Source: Antedon mediterranea
Taxonomy: Eukaryota > Echinodermata > Crinoidea > Comatulida > Antedonidae
DNA: 64,000 nucleotides
NCBI RefSeq assembly: GCF_964355755.1
Contig: NC_092678.1
Span: forward strand, 25,338,365 to 25,402,364
Reading direction: 5' to 3'
The number at the start of each line of letters is the position of its first letter. Within the stretch, counting starts at the first letter, position 1. The notes beneath the pieces were generated by a model. That model had not been told where the DNA came from. It did no database searches and was given only the letters and a program-made list of their open reading frames with translations. A program made the translations under genes and the position numbers. Of this stretch, positions 28,242 to 40,700 are shown in pieces.

Positions 28242-29904
28242 GTTGGCCTGCCTTTCTACCGCGTTCGCATGATGTGTGACGACGGTTTTCTCAATACGAA
28301 TCGTTACGTTTAACTTACACGCCTCCGCGAACAACAAGAATACGTCTCAACTGACATGCGCCAGTCACGACAACGTCACAGCGAAAATAAAAAAACTTTA
28401 AGATGGATAAAATTAAAATTCAGACGGGACTAAAAAATAGAACACGATGTGTTTTTCTGGCCTAAGACTGTGATCAACTTTAGAGTTTATGAGCTAGTAA
28501 GCTATATAGCAGGACAATGGAAATTGCTTTATGGCAGCAGCGATATGTATACAGATTGTGATGTGTTTTATTGATGTGCTACTGACCATAATTATGGAAT
28601 AATGGAAAGGTCATACAGCGGTTAAAAGAAAACAATAGATTTATAATTCGTAAACCTTTGTTATAAATTATCGGCAAAGCAAGTAATTTTAAAATGAGCA
28701 TGCAAGACATGAACAGCGCCGTAACTTAAGTGTGAAGTGCGCGCGCTGGTAATGGAGAAAGTGCGCGCTAGCAATGGAGAAAGTGTGTGCGCGTAATATA
28801 ATATAAAATGAATTGACTATAATATTTTAATTGGTTAATAAAATACATTTATTTTATTTCTCTTGCTAATAAGTAGGTATTGTGCTTCAAATCATTATAT
28901 GCCACCGTTTGTATCCGCCGATCGACACACGGTTTATTTTCGTGCTATTCTTGCGCGTCCGTCTAGCGATGAAAAACATGTATTTGTTTATCTACTGATT
29001 TAACGGCGGTCATGTTTCCTGTAAATAGAATATTTTGATGACGATTTAATCGCTTGATTTATGGAATGATAACTGAAAAATGTAATAAGGAAAACAAGTA
29101 AGGCCTAGCAAATCTCTTTGCAGATCCCTACTGTCTACTTCGTTGTGTTTTCGTCAGTCGCATAATTATGTTTAGAAATAATGATCGGGTCGTTAAACCG
29201 TTAAGCCGGTATCGGTAATATTTATCAAACGTTATCGGATCGAGTGTAGTTAATGATTGTAGAATATTAATGATGAAATCTGTGTATTTGATCATTACGC
29301 CATGTTGTTTGATTCAATCTGTAATTCAACTTTTGAACCTTGTGATTTAAACGTAAACTTGGTGTCCACTACAGTTTGAAGCGACGTCGTAAATATGCAT
29401 ATACTGTACATAAATTCATGCAATGATATTAGGAGGAAAACTTCGGGACCCAAAAGTGTTCCCTAAATTAGTGGCCTTAGTGTGTTTGAACACAGATTTC
29501 TCCTCGTTCGTCACACAATATGAGCTTCAATGGTTTCAACAAAGAAATTGAAGAATTGTGGGTTAAAAGGTATAGCTATAGGTATCCAAAAGTATGTTAT
29601 CATGAGTTGAGGCCTGTATAATATGTAGGTCGGTTGATCATTTCATATAAGTTAATTTCTGAGCCATCAGAACAACATAAACCAAATGACTTCTGTTGAG
29701 AGATGTAAGCTCATCATAGAATTGCGACAGCAGACAATTTAATGTAGGCTATAAATACTATGGTTAGAAAGCGATAACAATTAACCATATATTTTATGTT
29801 GTTTTATTGGTAATTCTTGATTTAATTGACCCATTTTCTCATTGTCATGTATCTTGGATCTAGTTCCAACAAGGACAATTCATATGGTCTATTCCATTAA
29901 TTGG
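28242..29904. other. Region upstream of exon 1A, possible promoter near 28242-28400
   Basis: The first 150 bp before exon 1A is richer in CpG than its surroundings and would hold the isoform A promoter. No TATA box is evident on the minus strand. The rest shows nothing I can support beyond a short duplicated GCGCGCTGGTAATGGAGAAA motif near 28738. Confidence 0.35.
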
Positions 29905-30135
29905 TCAAATTGTGGTGCGCCGGTTACGTCATTACGTTTCGTCCTGGGAACCTAGAAAACCAACGCAGAGACGCGTCGATACGCACTACCAAAGTAATCT
30001 TGTGTTATTGGTCAAATTAAGGTGCGCCGGTTACGTCATTGCGTTTCATCCTAAGTGATGGTAACCTAGGACACCAACGCAAGACGCGTTAGTACGCGCG
30101 CAATCCGAGTAATCGTGTTGTGTGATTGGCCAAAT
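29905..30135. repeat. Two tandem copies of a block of about 105 bp related to MITE family 2
   Basis: GGTCAAATTGTGGTGCGCCG then GTTACGTCATTACGTTTCGT recurs about 105 bp later with few changes, along with CCAACGCAGAGACGCGT / CCAACGCAAGACGCGT. ATTGGTCAAA and the CGCAA motifs recall family 2, but the termini are absent. Confidence 0.6.
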
Positions 30136-30832
30136 TGTTTGTGTTTGTGTAAGGTCCTTTTATATTGTGTTCTTCTGTTTATTTGTTTCTATATTACTAA
30201 TGCCTAATTGTATTACGCTGTGTAGATATGAACTTCATTTATGGGCAAAGTTCATGATATTATCACGATAATGATTGATATGGTTACCAATTAAAAATGT
30301 CGTAACGAAAAATTAAAATACAATAACACTTCCTTACTGCAAGCAAAAGGATTTTGGACAAAGTTATTCTATAATAATTCGGTATCATTTGCATAACGGT
30401 ATGTGGTGGTTTTGTAAAATGATTTTAATGAAACTCAGGTACCTCAATTGTAACATGAAATATTCACAGAAAAGTATAGTATTTATCGCGTGCTTATATT
30501 GTTAATTGTGTGCGCGTACACTTCTTGTGAAGCGCCTCGTGGTGTTGAAGAAATATAAAAGGACATTCTCAGTCCAGTTGATGTGCAGGATGTGTTTATA
30601 AAGTTATACAAATACCGGGTTCAAATCGTAAATGGAGTTAACGTGAAGATTTGTTTTATAATTTCTATAGTAATAAGACTATACAGTAATACGTCACAAG
30701 TTTTAGATAAAAATAGAATAGATATGTAATGTTATATTTTTTAATTTGTAAGTAATTGTAGACTTGCGGTACATTAACATTACAAATGTTTTAAAGTTTT
30801 TTTTTTATAATTTTGATTAACGTTATCCTTAC

Positions 30833-30917
30833 CTGGAGTATTCGTTTTTGAAAACGCCTCTCCGTTTATAGGAACAACAATCTCTGTCGTGTTTTTCTCT
30901 TCTAACGGTTCCACCAT
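30833..30917 (-). CDS. Alternative first exon (isoform B) of the small two-pass membrane protein
   Basis: On the minus strand ATG 30917 opens 28 codons, from MVEPLEEKNTTEIVVP to NGEAFSKTNTP, and ends CCAG|GTAAGG. The donor phase (1) is identical to that of exon 28241-28184. Splicing to 21565-21476 would therefore give a 125-residue isoform that differs only in its N-terminus. Context around the ATG (ATAATGG) is acceptable. An independent upstream promoter about 2.7 kb from exon 1A is implied. Transcript data would confirm it. Confidence 0.6.
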
Positions 30918-31639
30918 TATGTCCACAATATTTATAGTTCTTTTTCCGCCGACAGATAAATAAAATTAATTTTTAAAAATCCAATTTCTAAACGTCAAGA
31001 CTATTTTAATCCGGTTGGTTCGTCATCAGCTTCAACTTTTAGAGCAAATGTCCGTATAATGCGGTACGGTCCAGTATAATTTCTATATTTGACATCTCAT
31101 TTTTCAGAATCAATTGGAAACTAAACATTGTTGTATCATGCGAGTGTTCAAAGTTCTCTTTACCAGTGGACCCGACACAGATAAGAACACGCAATATGAA
31201 TTTTAATCCAATTTGTGGCTGACGAGGGCGGCAAGTGTCAAAGTAAACGATTCTAAGGGACCGTGTCAAAACGCGCAGGCTACGAAAAGAGTTGACGCGC
31301 GCGTATACAAAGTAGTAACAACATTTGAACGCGCCTGCGCAAAAGTTCCTGTCGGTCCAATAGACAAGTTGAAATTGAGCCTACAGTGGTTAAAACTCTG
31401 CCCCATCTGACGCCGTATAAAATATATAATAGTAATTTCACTTTTCTGCGCGGTCCCCTTGGAATAATTATCGTTCGATATTAATATGATTAATAAATTG
31501 ATACATTATGGTAAAAGGTGTCGCGATGTCGTTATTAGTATTAAATATGATGATTCATTTCTTCTCTTTCTACAGTATTGGTTAATTTTTATTTAAACAA
31601 CGTAATTTAAACATTTATAATACATCTTTATTCATCTTT

Positions 31640-33170
31640 TTAATACATCTGTACATCTTTAATAGTACTGTAGTACATTGGTGGAGACCGCTATTAACAA
31701 TAGAGGGGGTAGTTGTATTTTTTGTCACAACTACCCCCTCTCTGTTGGTAAACGCCGTGATAGTTCCCGTACTGATTGTAAAAGTAGATTTTATTTTATT
31801 TACTTTTCCATCATACCATGGCCATATACACATTTATACAAGAAATATTTCGTTAATACTAGTATCCTAGCAACTCCTTATGGGCTGACCACATCTTAGA
31901 ATATTCAATATACACCTTTAATATTCATAGACCACTTTACTAACAAAAAGTTCAGTTTCAAAAATGTATGATAGGAGCAAAAAATACAACTACCCCCTCT
32001 ATTGGTAAGCTCAGTTCAATAGTTCCCGTACCGAGAGGAAATAAATATGTATTTTCCCATATGCATCATAATTAAATACATCTTTAATATTCATGAAATA
32101 CTTCATTAAAACTAGTATCACCTCAAACATATAGACCACTCTTTGATTTAAATCAAATTAATTTAACACAATATTGGTCAATAACTAGCAAAAAGTTCAG
32201 TTTCAAAAGTTTATGATAGCAGCAAAAAATACAACTACCCCCTCTATTGGTAATCCCAGTTCAATAGTTCCCGTACTTATATGGGAATAAAAATAAATGT
32301 ATTTTTCCATCATACACATCTTTAATATCATGAAATACTTCATTAAAACTAGTATCACATCAAACATGGATAGATCACTATTAAAATTTAAAGCTCGTTC
32401 AAATACTCTACCTTTGAATGATAGAACTGCAAATTGGAATATTGATAATAATAAAAAATGTAAATTGTGCGGTACAAATTCGGACGAAGACATCCATCAT
32501 TTCATCCTTAATTGTCCAGCTTTAAATAATATACGTAATCAGGAATTATTTAATTTATATGTGGATATGTATAGAAATGGCAGCAAAGATATGTTTGATA
32601 CTTTTTATACTTCTCCTGAAAATGACAAACTTAAATATATTTTGGGATACTCGAGTCAGATAATTTAATTGATGAAGAGTGTGAAAATATTTTGGATAGT
32701 TTTTGTAAAAGATACCTAAAACAAGCATGGCAATTTCGAAATGATTCACTGAATTCCATGACTCAATAACTATGTTATCTACATTGCTACATTAAGTAGG
32801 ATAGGGGTTGATAGTTGCTTTTGCCTTTTTTTACTTTTCTGTTAATTGTTATATTTTATATTGTGAAGGATGCACCTTTGTGCTAAGTGTGCCACCGATC
32901 TAAAGGTGTAATTCCAAATAAATAAATAAATAAATAAAATATTTGATTTAAATCAGCTTGATTTGATATAGGTCAATAACTAGCAAAAAGTTCAGTTTAA
33001 AAAATGTATGATAGCAGCAAAAACCACAACTACTATTGGTAATCCCAGTTCAATAGTTCCCGTACTGATATGGAAAAAAAATAAATGTATTTTTCCCGGG
33101 ATTTTGCCATCATACACATCTTTAATATTCATGAAATACTTCATTAAAACTAATATCCTAACATCTCAAC
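31640..33170. repeat. Divergent tandem duplications of about 220-300 bp
   Basis: The motifs ACAACTACCCCCTCTATTGG, CAGTTCAATAGTTCCCGTAC, CATCTTTAATATTCATGAAA and AACTAGCAAAAAGTTCAGTT recur in order at about 31690-31980, 31980-32210, 32210-32360 and, after a LINE insertion, 32940-33170. No coding content. Confidence 0.75.
32367..32938 (+). mobile_element. LINE 3' fragment inserted in the duplicated block
   Basis: The coding remnant 32367-32668 has CKLCGTNSDEDIHHFILNCP, a zf-RVT-like C-x2-C ... H-H ... C knuckle, and ends GYSSQII. A frameshift later the frame reads KRYLKQAWQFRND. A 3' region and (AAAT)n tail follow at 32919-32938. Flanking repeat sequence resumes with ATTTGATTTAAATCAG, as expected for an insertion into one duplication unit. 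Confidence 0.8.
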
Positions 33171-33550
33171 ATAGATAAACTATAATGCTTGCTTTTAATT
33201 GATTTAGTATATGATATATCATAAACAACAAAAGTTGATACTGCTTTATAGTAACTTATACATTAGTTTTGTGAAAATGTAGGCTATATTGTTTTTCTTT
33301 ATATCAATTGGATTGCAAAGATATTAAACTTATTTATTATATAAACGAAAGTTATTTAAATATACATATTTTAATTTCAATTTATCAGGTTTGTTGCCTG
33401 CTACGCAGCAGTTGCGATTAATCAAATGCATCAAAAAAAAATTGCGGTTAAATTCTGTAGGAAGCTCCTTTTGTGGTTTAGAGCTCTCTCATATCTCGGG
33501 CTCCTCCAAATTACATCCGGGGCATTGAATGTCACCTTTTGAAAGGAAAC

Positions 33551-34754
33551 ATGGCGGACACAGAGCTAACGGACGCTGAGCTTCGTGCGGAATTAAAACG
33601 ATTAGGATTTGATCCAGGGCCAGTGACAGCATCTACTCGTGGTCTGTATATTAGAAAGTTAAATACTTTAAAATCTGGGAAAAAGATTGTGGCTAAAAAA
33701 GGCAAAAATAAGCCCGTAGCCAACCGACCCCTTATCGGCTTCAGTTCCGACGAAAGCGATGAGGAGGAGGGCAAGTCAAGCTGGCGGAAAGGTCGCTCCA
33801 GACCGTCTGTCACCGCCACGCAAGTTGTAAACGATAATGGAGTAGGTAGCCTACGAAAAAGGGGTTCTCAGCGAAACATAAAGGATTTCATACACGAAGA
33901 TGAAGCAGATTCGTCAGTTAAAAGTTTGGATGTTAGGCCTAGCCTTGGCGTTTTGAAAGATAAGCTCACAACAAGAAACAGACGATCATTAGGAAATCAT
34001 CAGGCTGCAAGTCCAAGTAGTACACCGACACGGCGATCGGGCAGGCGATCTTTGCAAGTTGTTGGCACCCTGCTATCAAACACAAATAGGCATAATAAAA
34101 ATCATGCAACTAATTCAAAAGATGATGATTTTTCAGATTCAGATATCGATGAAATGAAAGCGGTAAATGGTGAGGGTGAATCTGATGATATTGTTTCTAC
34201 TTCTTCCAGTATTTTAAGTCAAACTTTTATGAAAAGTTCTCCAATGAGGAACAGTAATAAGCCAGATAAATCCGAAATATCCAGGGCTAGGCCTAGCAGT
34301 AGTACCTTGATAGCAACAAGTCGTAAATCTATTTCACAAAATGACTCGAGTACTAGTACTCCAATGAAAGTTGGTACCCCGAATAAAACTAGATCATCAT
34401 CTGACATTTCACAACACGGCAGTCATAATAAATCGAACAATACGTCGGCCTCGTCTGACTATGTTTCTGTTTACGAAAACCGTACACCGCGGTCCTTGAG
34501 ACGACGTTCAACCAAAGAGAGAGGGGCAAATCATGTTTCTGAAACCGCTAACCATGTTGCAAGCGGCGGCGGTGACCATCACAAACATTCTGGACAATTG
34601 GAAGCTGAATTCCAAACAGAGGAGAACATTACAAAAACTTGGGCTTCTAAATACGGACATTACGTTTCAATGATGCTGTTGGTGTTCATGTTTTTGTTCT
34701 TTGTAACACTGACAGTTGTTTATCTTAGCATGGGTTCAGACACGGAATCTCCAA
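33551..34754 (+). CDS. LEMD3: LEMD3 exon 1: LEM domain, nucleoplasmic region, TM1
   Basis: Residues 1-401. LEM domain about 1-45, with ELTDAELRAELKRLGFDPGP and the signature STRGLYIRKLNTL. Then a disordered region of about 320 residues rich in Ser/Arg/Lys (many RRS, RSGRRS motifs). TM1 is about 372-393 (SMMLLVFMFLFFVTLTVVYL). The exon ends in phase 1 at CCAA|GTAAGT. A large single exon for LEM, nucleoplasmic region and TM1 is also seen in vertebrate LEMD3. Confidence 0.95.
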
Positions 34755-37700
34755 GTAAGTATAACTGCATTACTTACTATTAAATATTTTTCATATTTTA
34801 TACAGTACTACAGTATACTGTAGTCGTTTTGTTAAAAAAGGTCTGTTTACACTATTAAACTTTATGCTGACAAAAAAAAATGTGATGTGCCCAAATATAG
34901 ACATGGTGATGTCATATCATTACTATCTATATTTGGGCACATCATCACACTTTTTTGTCATAACTAGTTTGATAGTGTAAACAGAGCTTTAGGTTTGGTT
35001 AGTGAACAAACACTTTGTCTCGTGTATTTGCAGTAAACCATGTGTTTCTGTAGAAGAATATAAATACATTATATATAACTATATTATCGTTATAATAACG
35101 TCTTCAAGAAAACAGTTGCAGCGTAACAACCCAACCGAAATGTCGAGAAATTCTCAAATTCGCATAGTTTCATTTTTTAAAACACATTACAAGTTCATTT
35201 TCACATCAAATTTATTAAGTTCTATCTACACTATGTCCATATGGGCACATCACATATTGTTGTCACATCCATACTGTAAAATTTGATAGTGTAGACAACA
35301 AGCAGACAACCAGAAATCAGTCAATTGGTATTTATTGCATGATGTCATCCTATAGGGAAGCTACTGTTAACTGTACAGTGTACTGTATAAAAAAAATTGA
35401 TAAGATGATAACCTTTGACCTTTGGTTGTCTACTGTAAATTGTAAAAGTCCACTTTGATTTCAGATGGCAACTTTATAGGCTGAGTGTACAGAACAAACA
35501 CGTGCTTTATAGACTGTAATTGTGAAATGTTGACAAACATGCTGTACAGAGTGTACACAGTATGATATACTGGCTAATGACAAGAAGGCTTTAGTTAAAA
35601 TAAGTTAATGAGTTATTAAATGAATTACGTTTTTTTAAACAGTACAGATCTTGTATAGCAAATTATATTGTACCATTTCCATGTTTTTTTAATGAGGAAT
35701 TAATAATATTAATGAGGAATTAATAACAAGTTATATACATGTACTGTAGGGCAGGTTGAGGATTAGGAATTTACCCGGGTAAGCTTGTTACCTACAGTAC
35801 AGTACAGTACCCACCAGAGTTAGACTGTAGCAATAATTGGTCCTAAAGCCAACTTTGTGGATAAATTAACTAAGCTTGAACAGCAAGCCTACTGTATAGT
35901 ACAGTCACTGTTGATACTATGAATATTATTGTGATACAGATTAAAAATTACATATTCACAACTTTTTACGGGATATGACCGGTTGGGCCGCCGACAAGTT
36001 GAGCCGCCGGTAATTTCTATGAAACGCCCAGTGCGTCTTTTACGACATTTCGCGTAGTGATAGAGGGGTGTCCTAGTACATAAGTTCATGGTCTTTAGGT
36101 TTATTGTGTCATGAAAATAAATAATAATTACATACTACAATTGTGTTGGTTTGAACCGCCATAACAACACAGCAAAGGAAAGTAGTCATATTTAATAATT
36201 TAATTGTTTTTAATCTTTCAAATTCTTTCAAGTGCAGTGCACTCCATAATATTTTTCTCGCGTAAAATCATGTTGTCTCTCAGGACTAATAGAGTATTGA
36301 TACTCTTCGAATGAGGTTAATAATTATTTTTTATCTACTATCTTTTAATATCATATTTTATTGAATTTTACAATGTTAATACACAAAATATTTTACTAAA
36401 AAACGGTGGTTTTATGCAATTATTTTACCGAAAAATGGAGTAGGCCTAGTTCATACAACTGCCGCCTAAGGGGGCAACATGTTTACGTCATTTTTGGCTA
36501 AAAACGATCATTTTCGGTCATGTTTTAGGCCTTATATTTTGGAATCTACAAGTCAGATATTCATAATTATTTCTCTTTAATTATAATATTTAATAATATA
36601 TACTAAAAACCGTGATATATAAACTTTGGAATATACATCGTTATATCTAATAATTAATATAAATAGAACTTCTATTAAATAGAAACGAGCACCGGCGAAA
36701 GTAAGCATTTGGCGTTTCATAGAAAATAACGTTTTTCTGGCGGCGGCTCAACTTGTCGGCGGCTCAACTTGGCCTAATCCCTTTTTACAAGTACCAGTAT
36801 AATCAATTGTAGATGTCTAGCCAGGCCAGCATGGTGTTAAGATTTGCCTACCATGATGTCTGTACCTTTGTGCTTGCAGTATTTTAATGATGTGTGTTAG
36901 TCAAGCTTGTAGACATTAGACTTAAAAAACATTTTTTCTTATCAAAATGAAACCCTGCTGATTATTAGAAAACAAAATTGCTTCTTTTTTTAAATCAAAG
37001 ACTAGATGGTAGTGACTCTTTAAACCATTGCTTTGACTGTCTTTTAATTTGCGTACAAAGTGTTTTCGATTTGCGCCAAGCTAGGCTGAGGTAGGACCTA
37101 CAGTTGCGTGAGCTGTGTTGTCATCTGAGAAGGTTTCATTTGCTGAATAAAATATGAAATAATATAAAAAAAACAGCAACATGGGATAATTTAGGGGAAA
37201 TCCCCACAGTAATTGAATGTAGCCTTGTGTGTTGATTAGAACCAGGGGTTCTTATACTTAGATAGTTAGATTCTAGTGTACTTAAATGTTAATACGGTTG
37301 TGCATTAAAATTTAACTGCCTTTATTATTTAATTTAAACAAAATGTGCATTTCTACTGTAATGCACATTTTATTTGTCTGTCCCAGACAGTCATAATAGG
37401 TTAGTATTCATGTACAGTACTTTACAGTACAGTGTCTGTATTATTACTGTCTATTGTAATAATATACAGTCATTGTATGATGCTCATCCCTTTAACACTG
37501 TATGTCTGGGGCCCATTGTACTGTACAGTGGTGTGTTCTGAAGTTTGAGCATTCAGTCACTACTAATACTATATCTTCCATGCCTCACAATCAATATTAG
37601 TGGGAGTTTTTTTATTCATTTCATTAATTTTTAATTAATAATAATAATGGAAATTTGTAAAGCATCCGTCTAAAAAAAGACGCTCACTGTGACAAATTAT

Positions 37701-40700
37701 ATTCAATTTAAAAATTTATAAAAATAAGGGAATATGTGTATAAAAAGAAAACAGTCTGGAACAACACTGACTTTCAATTTTCAAAAACACAACCCTGGAA
37801 ATGATCACACCCTGGGATTTTATCTTGTGATTTTATAATAATTCTTTTCAGTTAAGTACAGTACTGTAATTACAATGCAGTTACTAAAACATACATTGCT
37901 CTTTTATACCAATTTCTGTTGATTGTTCAGCACTTAGTGGCCTGCATTTTGCGCTATTAAATTGAACATTACTGTATTATATTTAAATATTTTTTGAGAA
38001 GCTCATTTTAAAGATGATTCTTCAGTTGTGCTTCTGTACATCAATCCACATACTGTACTTACTGTATACAGTTAAGTACCCTTACTTACAGTATACAGTT
38101 AAGTACCCTTACTTACAGTATACAGTTAAGTACCCTTACTTACTGTATACAGTTAAGTACCCTTACTTACTGTATACAGTTAAGTACCCTTACTTACTAT
38201 ATACAGTTAAGTACCCTTACTTACTATATACAGTTAAGTACCCTTACTTACTGTATACAATTAAGTACCCTTACTTACTGTATACAATTAAGTACCCTTA
38301 CTTACTGTATACAGTTAAGTACCCTTACTTACAGTATACAGTTAAGTACCCTTACTTACTGTATACAGTTAAGTACCCTTACTTACTGTATACAGTTAAG
38401 TACCCTTACTTACTGTATACAGTTAAGTACCCTTACTTACTATATACAGTTAAGTACCCTTACTTACTGTATACAATTAAGTACCCTTACTTACTGTATA
38501 CAATTAAGTACCCTTACTTACTGTATACAGTTAAGTACCCTTACTTACAGTATACAGTTAAGTACCCTTACTTACTGTATACAGTTAAGTACCCTTACTT
38601 ACTGTATACAGTTAAGTACCCTTACTTACTATATACAGTTAAGTACCCTTACTTACTGTATACAATTAAGTACCCTTACTTACTGTATACAATTAAGTAC
38701 CCTTACTTACTGTATACAGTTAAGTACCCTTACTTACAGTATACAGTATTAATAGCAGTATTCTGATATTCCTTGGTTCCCAAGGTGTTTAAAATGTTTA
38801 CAACTGTTGTCATAATTGTTCTGAATATTTTCTTGTTTGTGTTTTTTTGCAAGCTGAGCTCACAATTGAGGAAGTATTTATATTTCATGCAACAGACATT
38901 AAATTAACATGGAAAAGATTCATTAGGAGTGATGTGACGTTGCTTCCTCTTGATAACTTAGTTTGATCTTCCCTGCTCTGCTCAGTTGTCACATGACTCT
39001 GTTCCACAACTCAAAAACAACATCTGCTTAAATATCAAGCTGTTTTAAAAATGTTATCAAATACAATTTTAAATGTCTGTCTATTGTAGGTTTTTTTTTT
39101 AATTTTAAAGTTTTCAATACAGATTTATATTGTAACATTTACTAGTACTGTAGTTAGTGTTTTTTTAAGCGTCTTTCTAAAAAAAACTACAATAGAATTT
39201 TTCTAAATTCACAATACAGATTTATATTGTAACATTTTTACTTACAGCACTGTTGTAGTAGTGTTTTTATTGTTGTTTTTTTACATTAGACTATAAACTG
39301 ATTAAGTAGATGTATGTAGTGTTTTTCTCCAAAATTACATCAAATTCAGTGCAAGGAAACACACTAAGAGTTTGTATCCTGTTCTGTGTTGGGATTGACA
39401 CATTATTTTTTTCCCAAATGCAATTTTTTGAAGTTTAAAAGGATGATGTATTTATTTTCTAGGCATATGTTTAAAATTATAATGTCACACAATTTTCAAA
39501 AACTTGGCTTGCTTCAACAAAAAAATGTGTACAATCTTTATTCATTAATCATCCATAATAATAATAATATTTTGTTTGAAGGTTTGCAAGGGGAAATCAA
39601 TTGTAGATATGAAGTTTGTGGTGCACTACGTATCTTATTTCTGAAAAGAACTGTTGAGTTTCTCGACGTTTGATCAATATATATAATAATTTATTTATTT
39701 TTTAGAACTAATAATAGTAATACGTGGTGTACCGCAAACTTTATATCAACAATAATAATGTTTTTTAAATGATTACAGTTGTGTTTTACTTGGATTGTCT
39801 TCAGTGTATAATTAAGTGACATATTCATTATTGCCATTGATTATTGAGTGCCATTGATTATTGAGTGCCATTCATTATTGCCATTGATTATAGAGTGCCA
39901 TTCATTATTGAGTGCCATTCATTATTGCCATTGATTATAGAGTGCCATTCATTATTGAGTGCCATTCATTATTGCCATTGATTATAGAGTGCCATTCATT
40001 ATTGAGTGCCATTCATTATTGCCATTGATTATAGAGTGCCATTCATTATTGAGTGCCATTCATTATTGAGTGCCATTCATTATTGCCATTCATTATAGAG
40101 TGCCATTCATTATTGAGTGCCATTCATTATAGAGTGCCATTCATTATTGAGTGCCATTCATTATAGAGTGCCATTCATTATTGCCATTGATTATTGAGTG
40201 CCATTGATTATTAAGTGACATATTCATTATTGAGTGCCATTCATTATTGAGTGCCATTGATTATTGAGTGCCATTCATTATTGAGTGCCATTGATTATTG
40301 AGTGCCATTGATTATTAAGTGACATATTCATTATTGAGTGCCATTCATTATTGAGTGCCATTGATTATTGAGTGCCATTCATTATTGAGTGCCATTGATT
40401 ATTGAGTGCCATTCATTATTGAGTGCCATTGATAAAATAAAACATTTTAAAAATGTTTACAGTTGTTTTACTTGGTTGTTTTTACTGTTCTGTGTGTCAT
40501 TGATTGACATATTGATTTAAATTGATTATAGATTACCGGTATTAAATGTCATTGATAACTTGTTTCTAACTTTTTAACAAGGTATTTATTTGTTTATTTC
40601 AGCTGTACTACAGATCTGTGCTAACAAGGATCGTCTGGTAATTTTTATTTTGAATAATAATTTGACGAGCTTTCCTTTTGGGGATGGTAGACGTCCTAGA

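Noticed and set aside
38014-38766. 250-codon frame of LLYTVKYPY repeats
   Set aside because: Artefact of the 27-bp minisatellite in LEMD3 intron 1.
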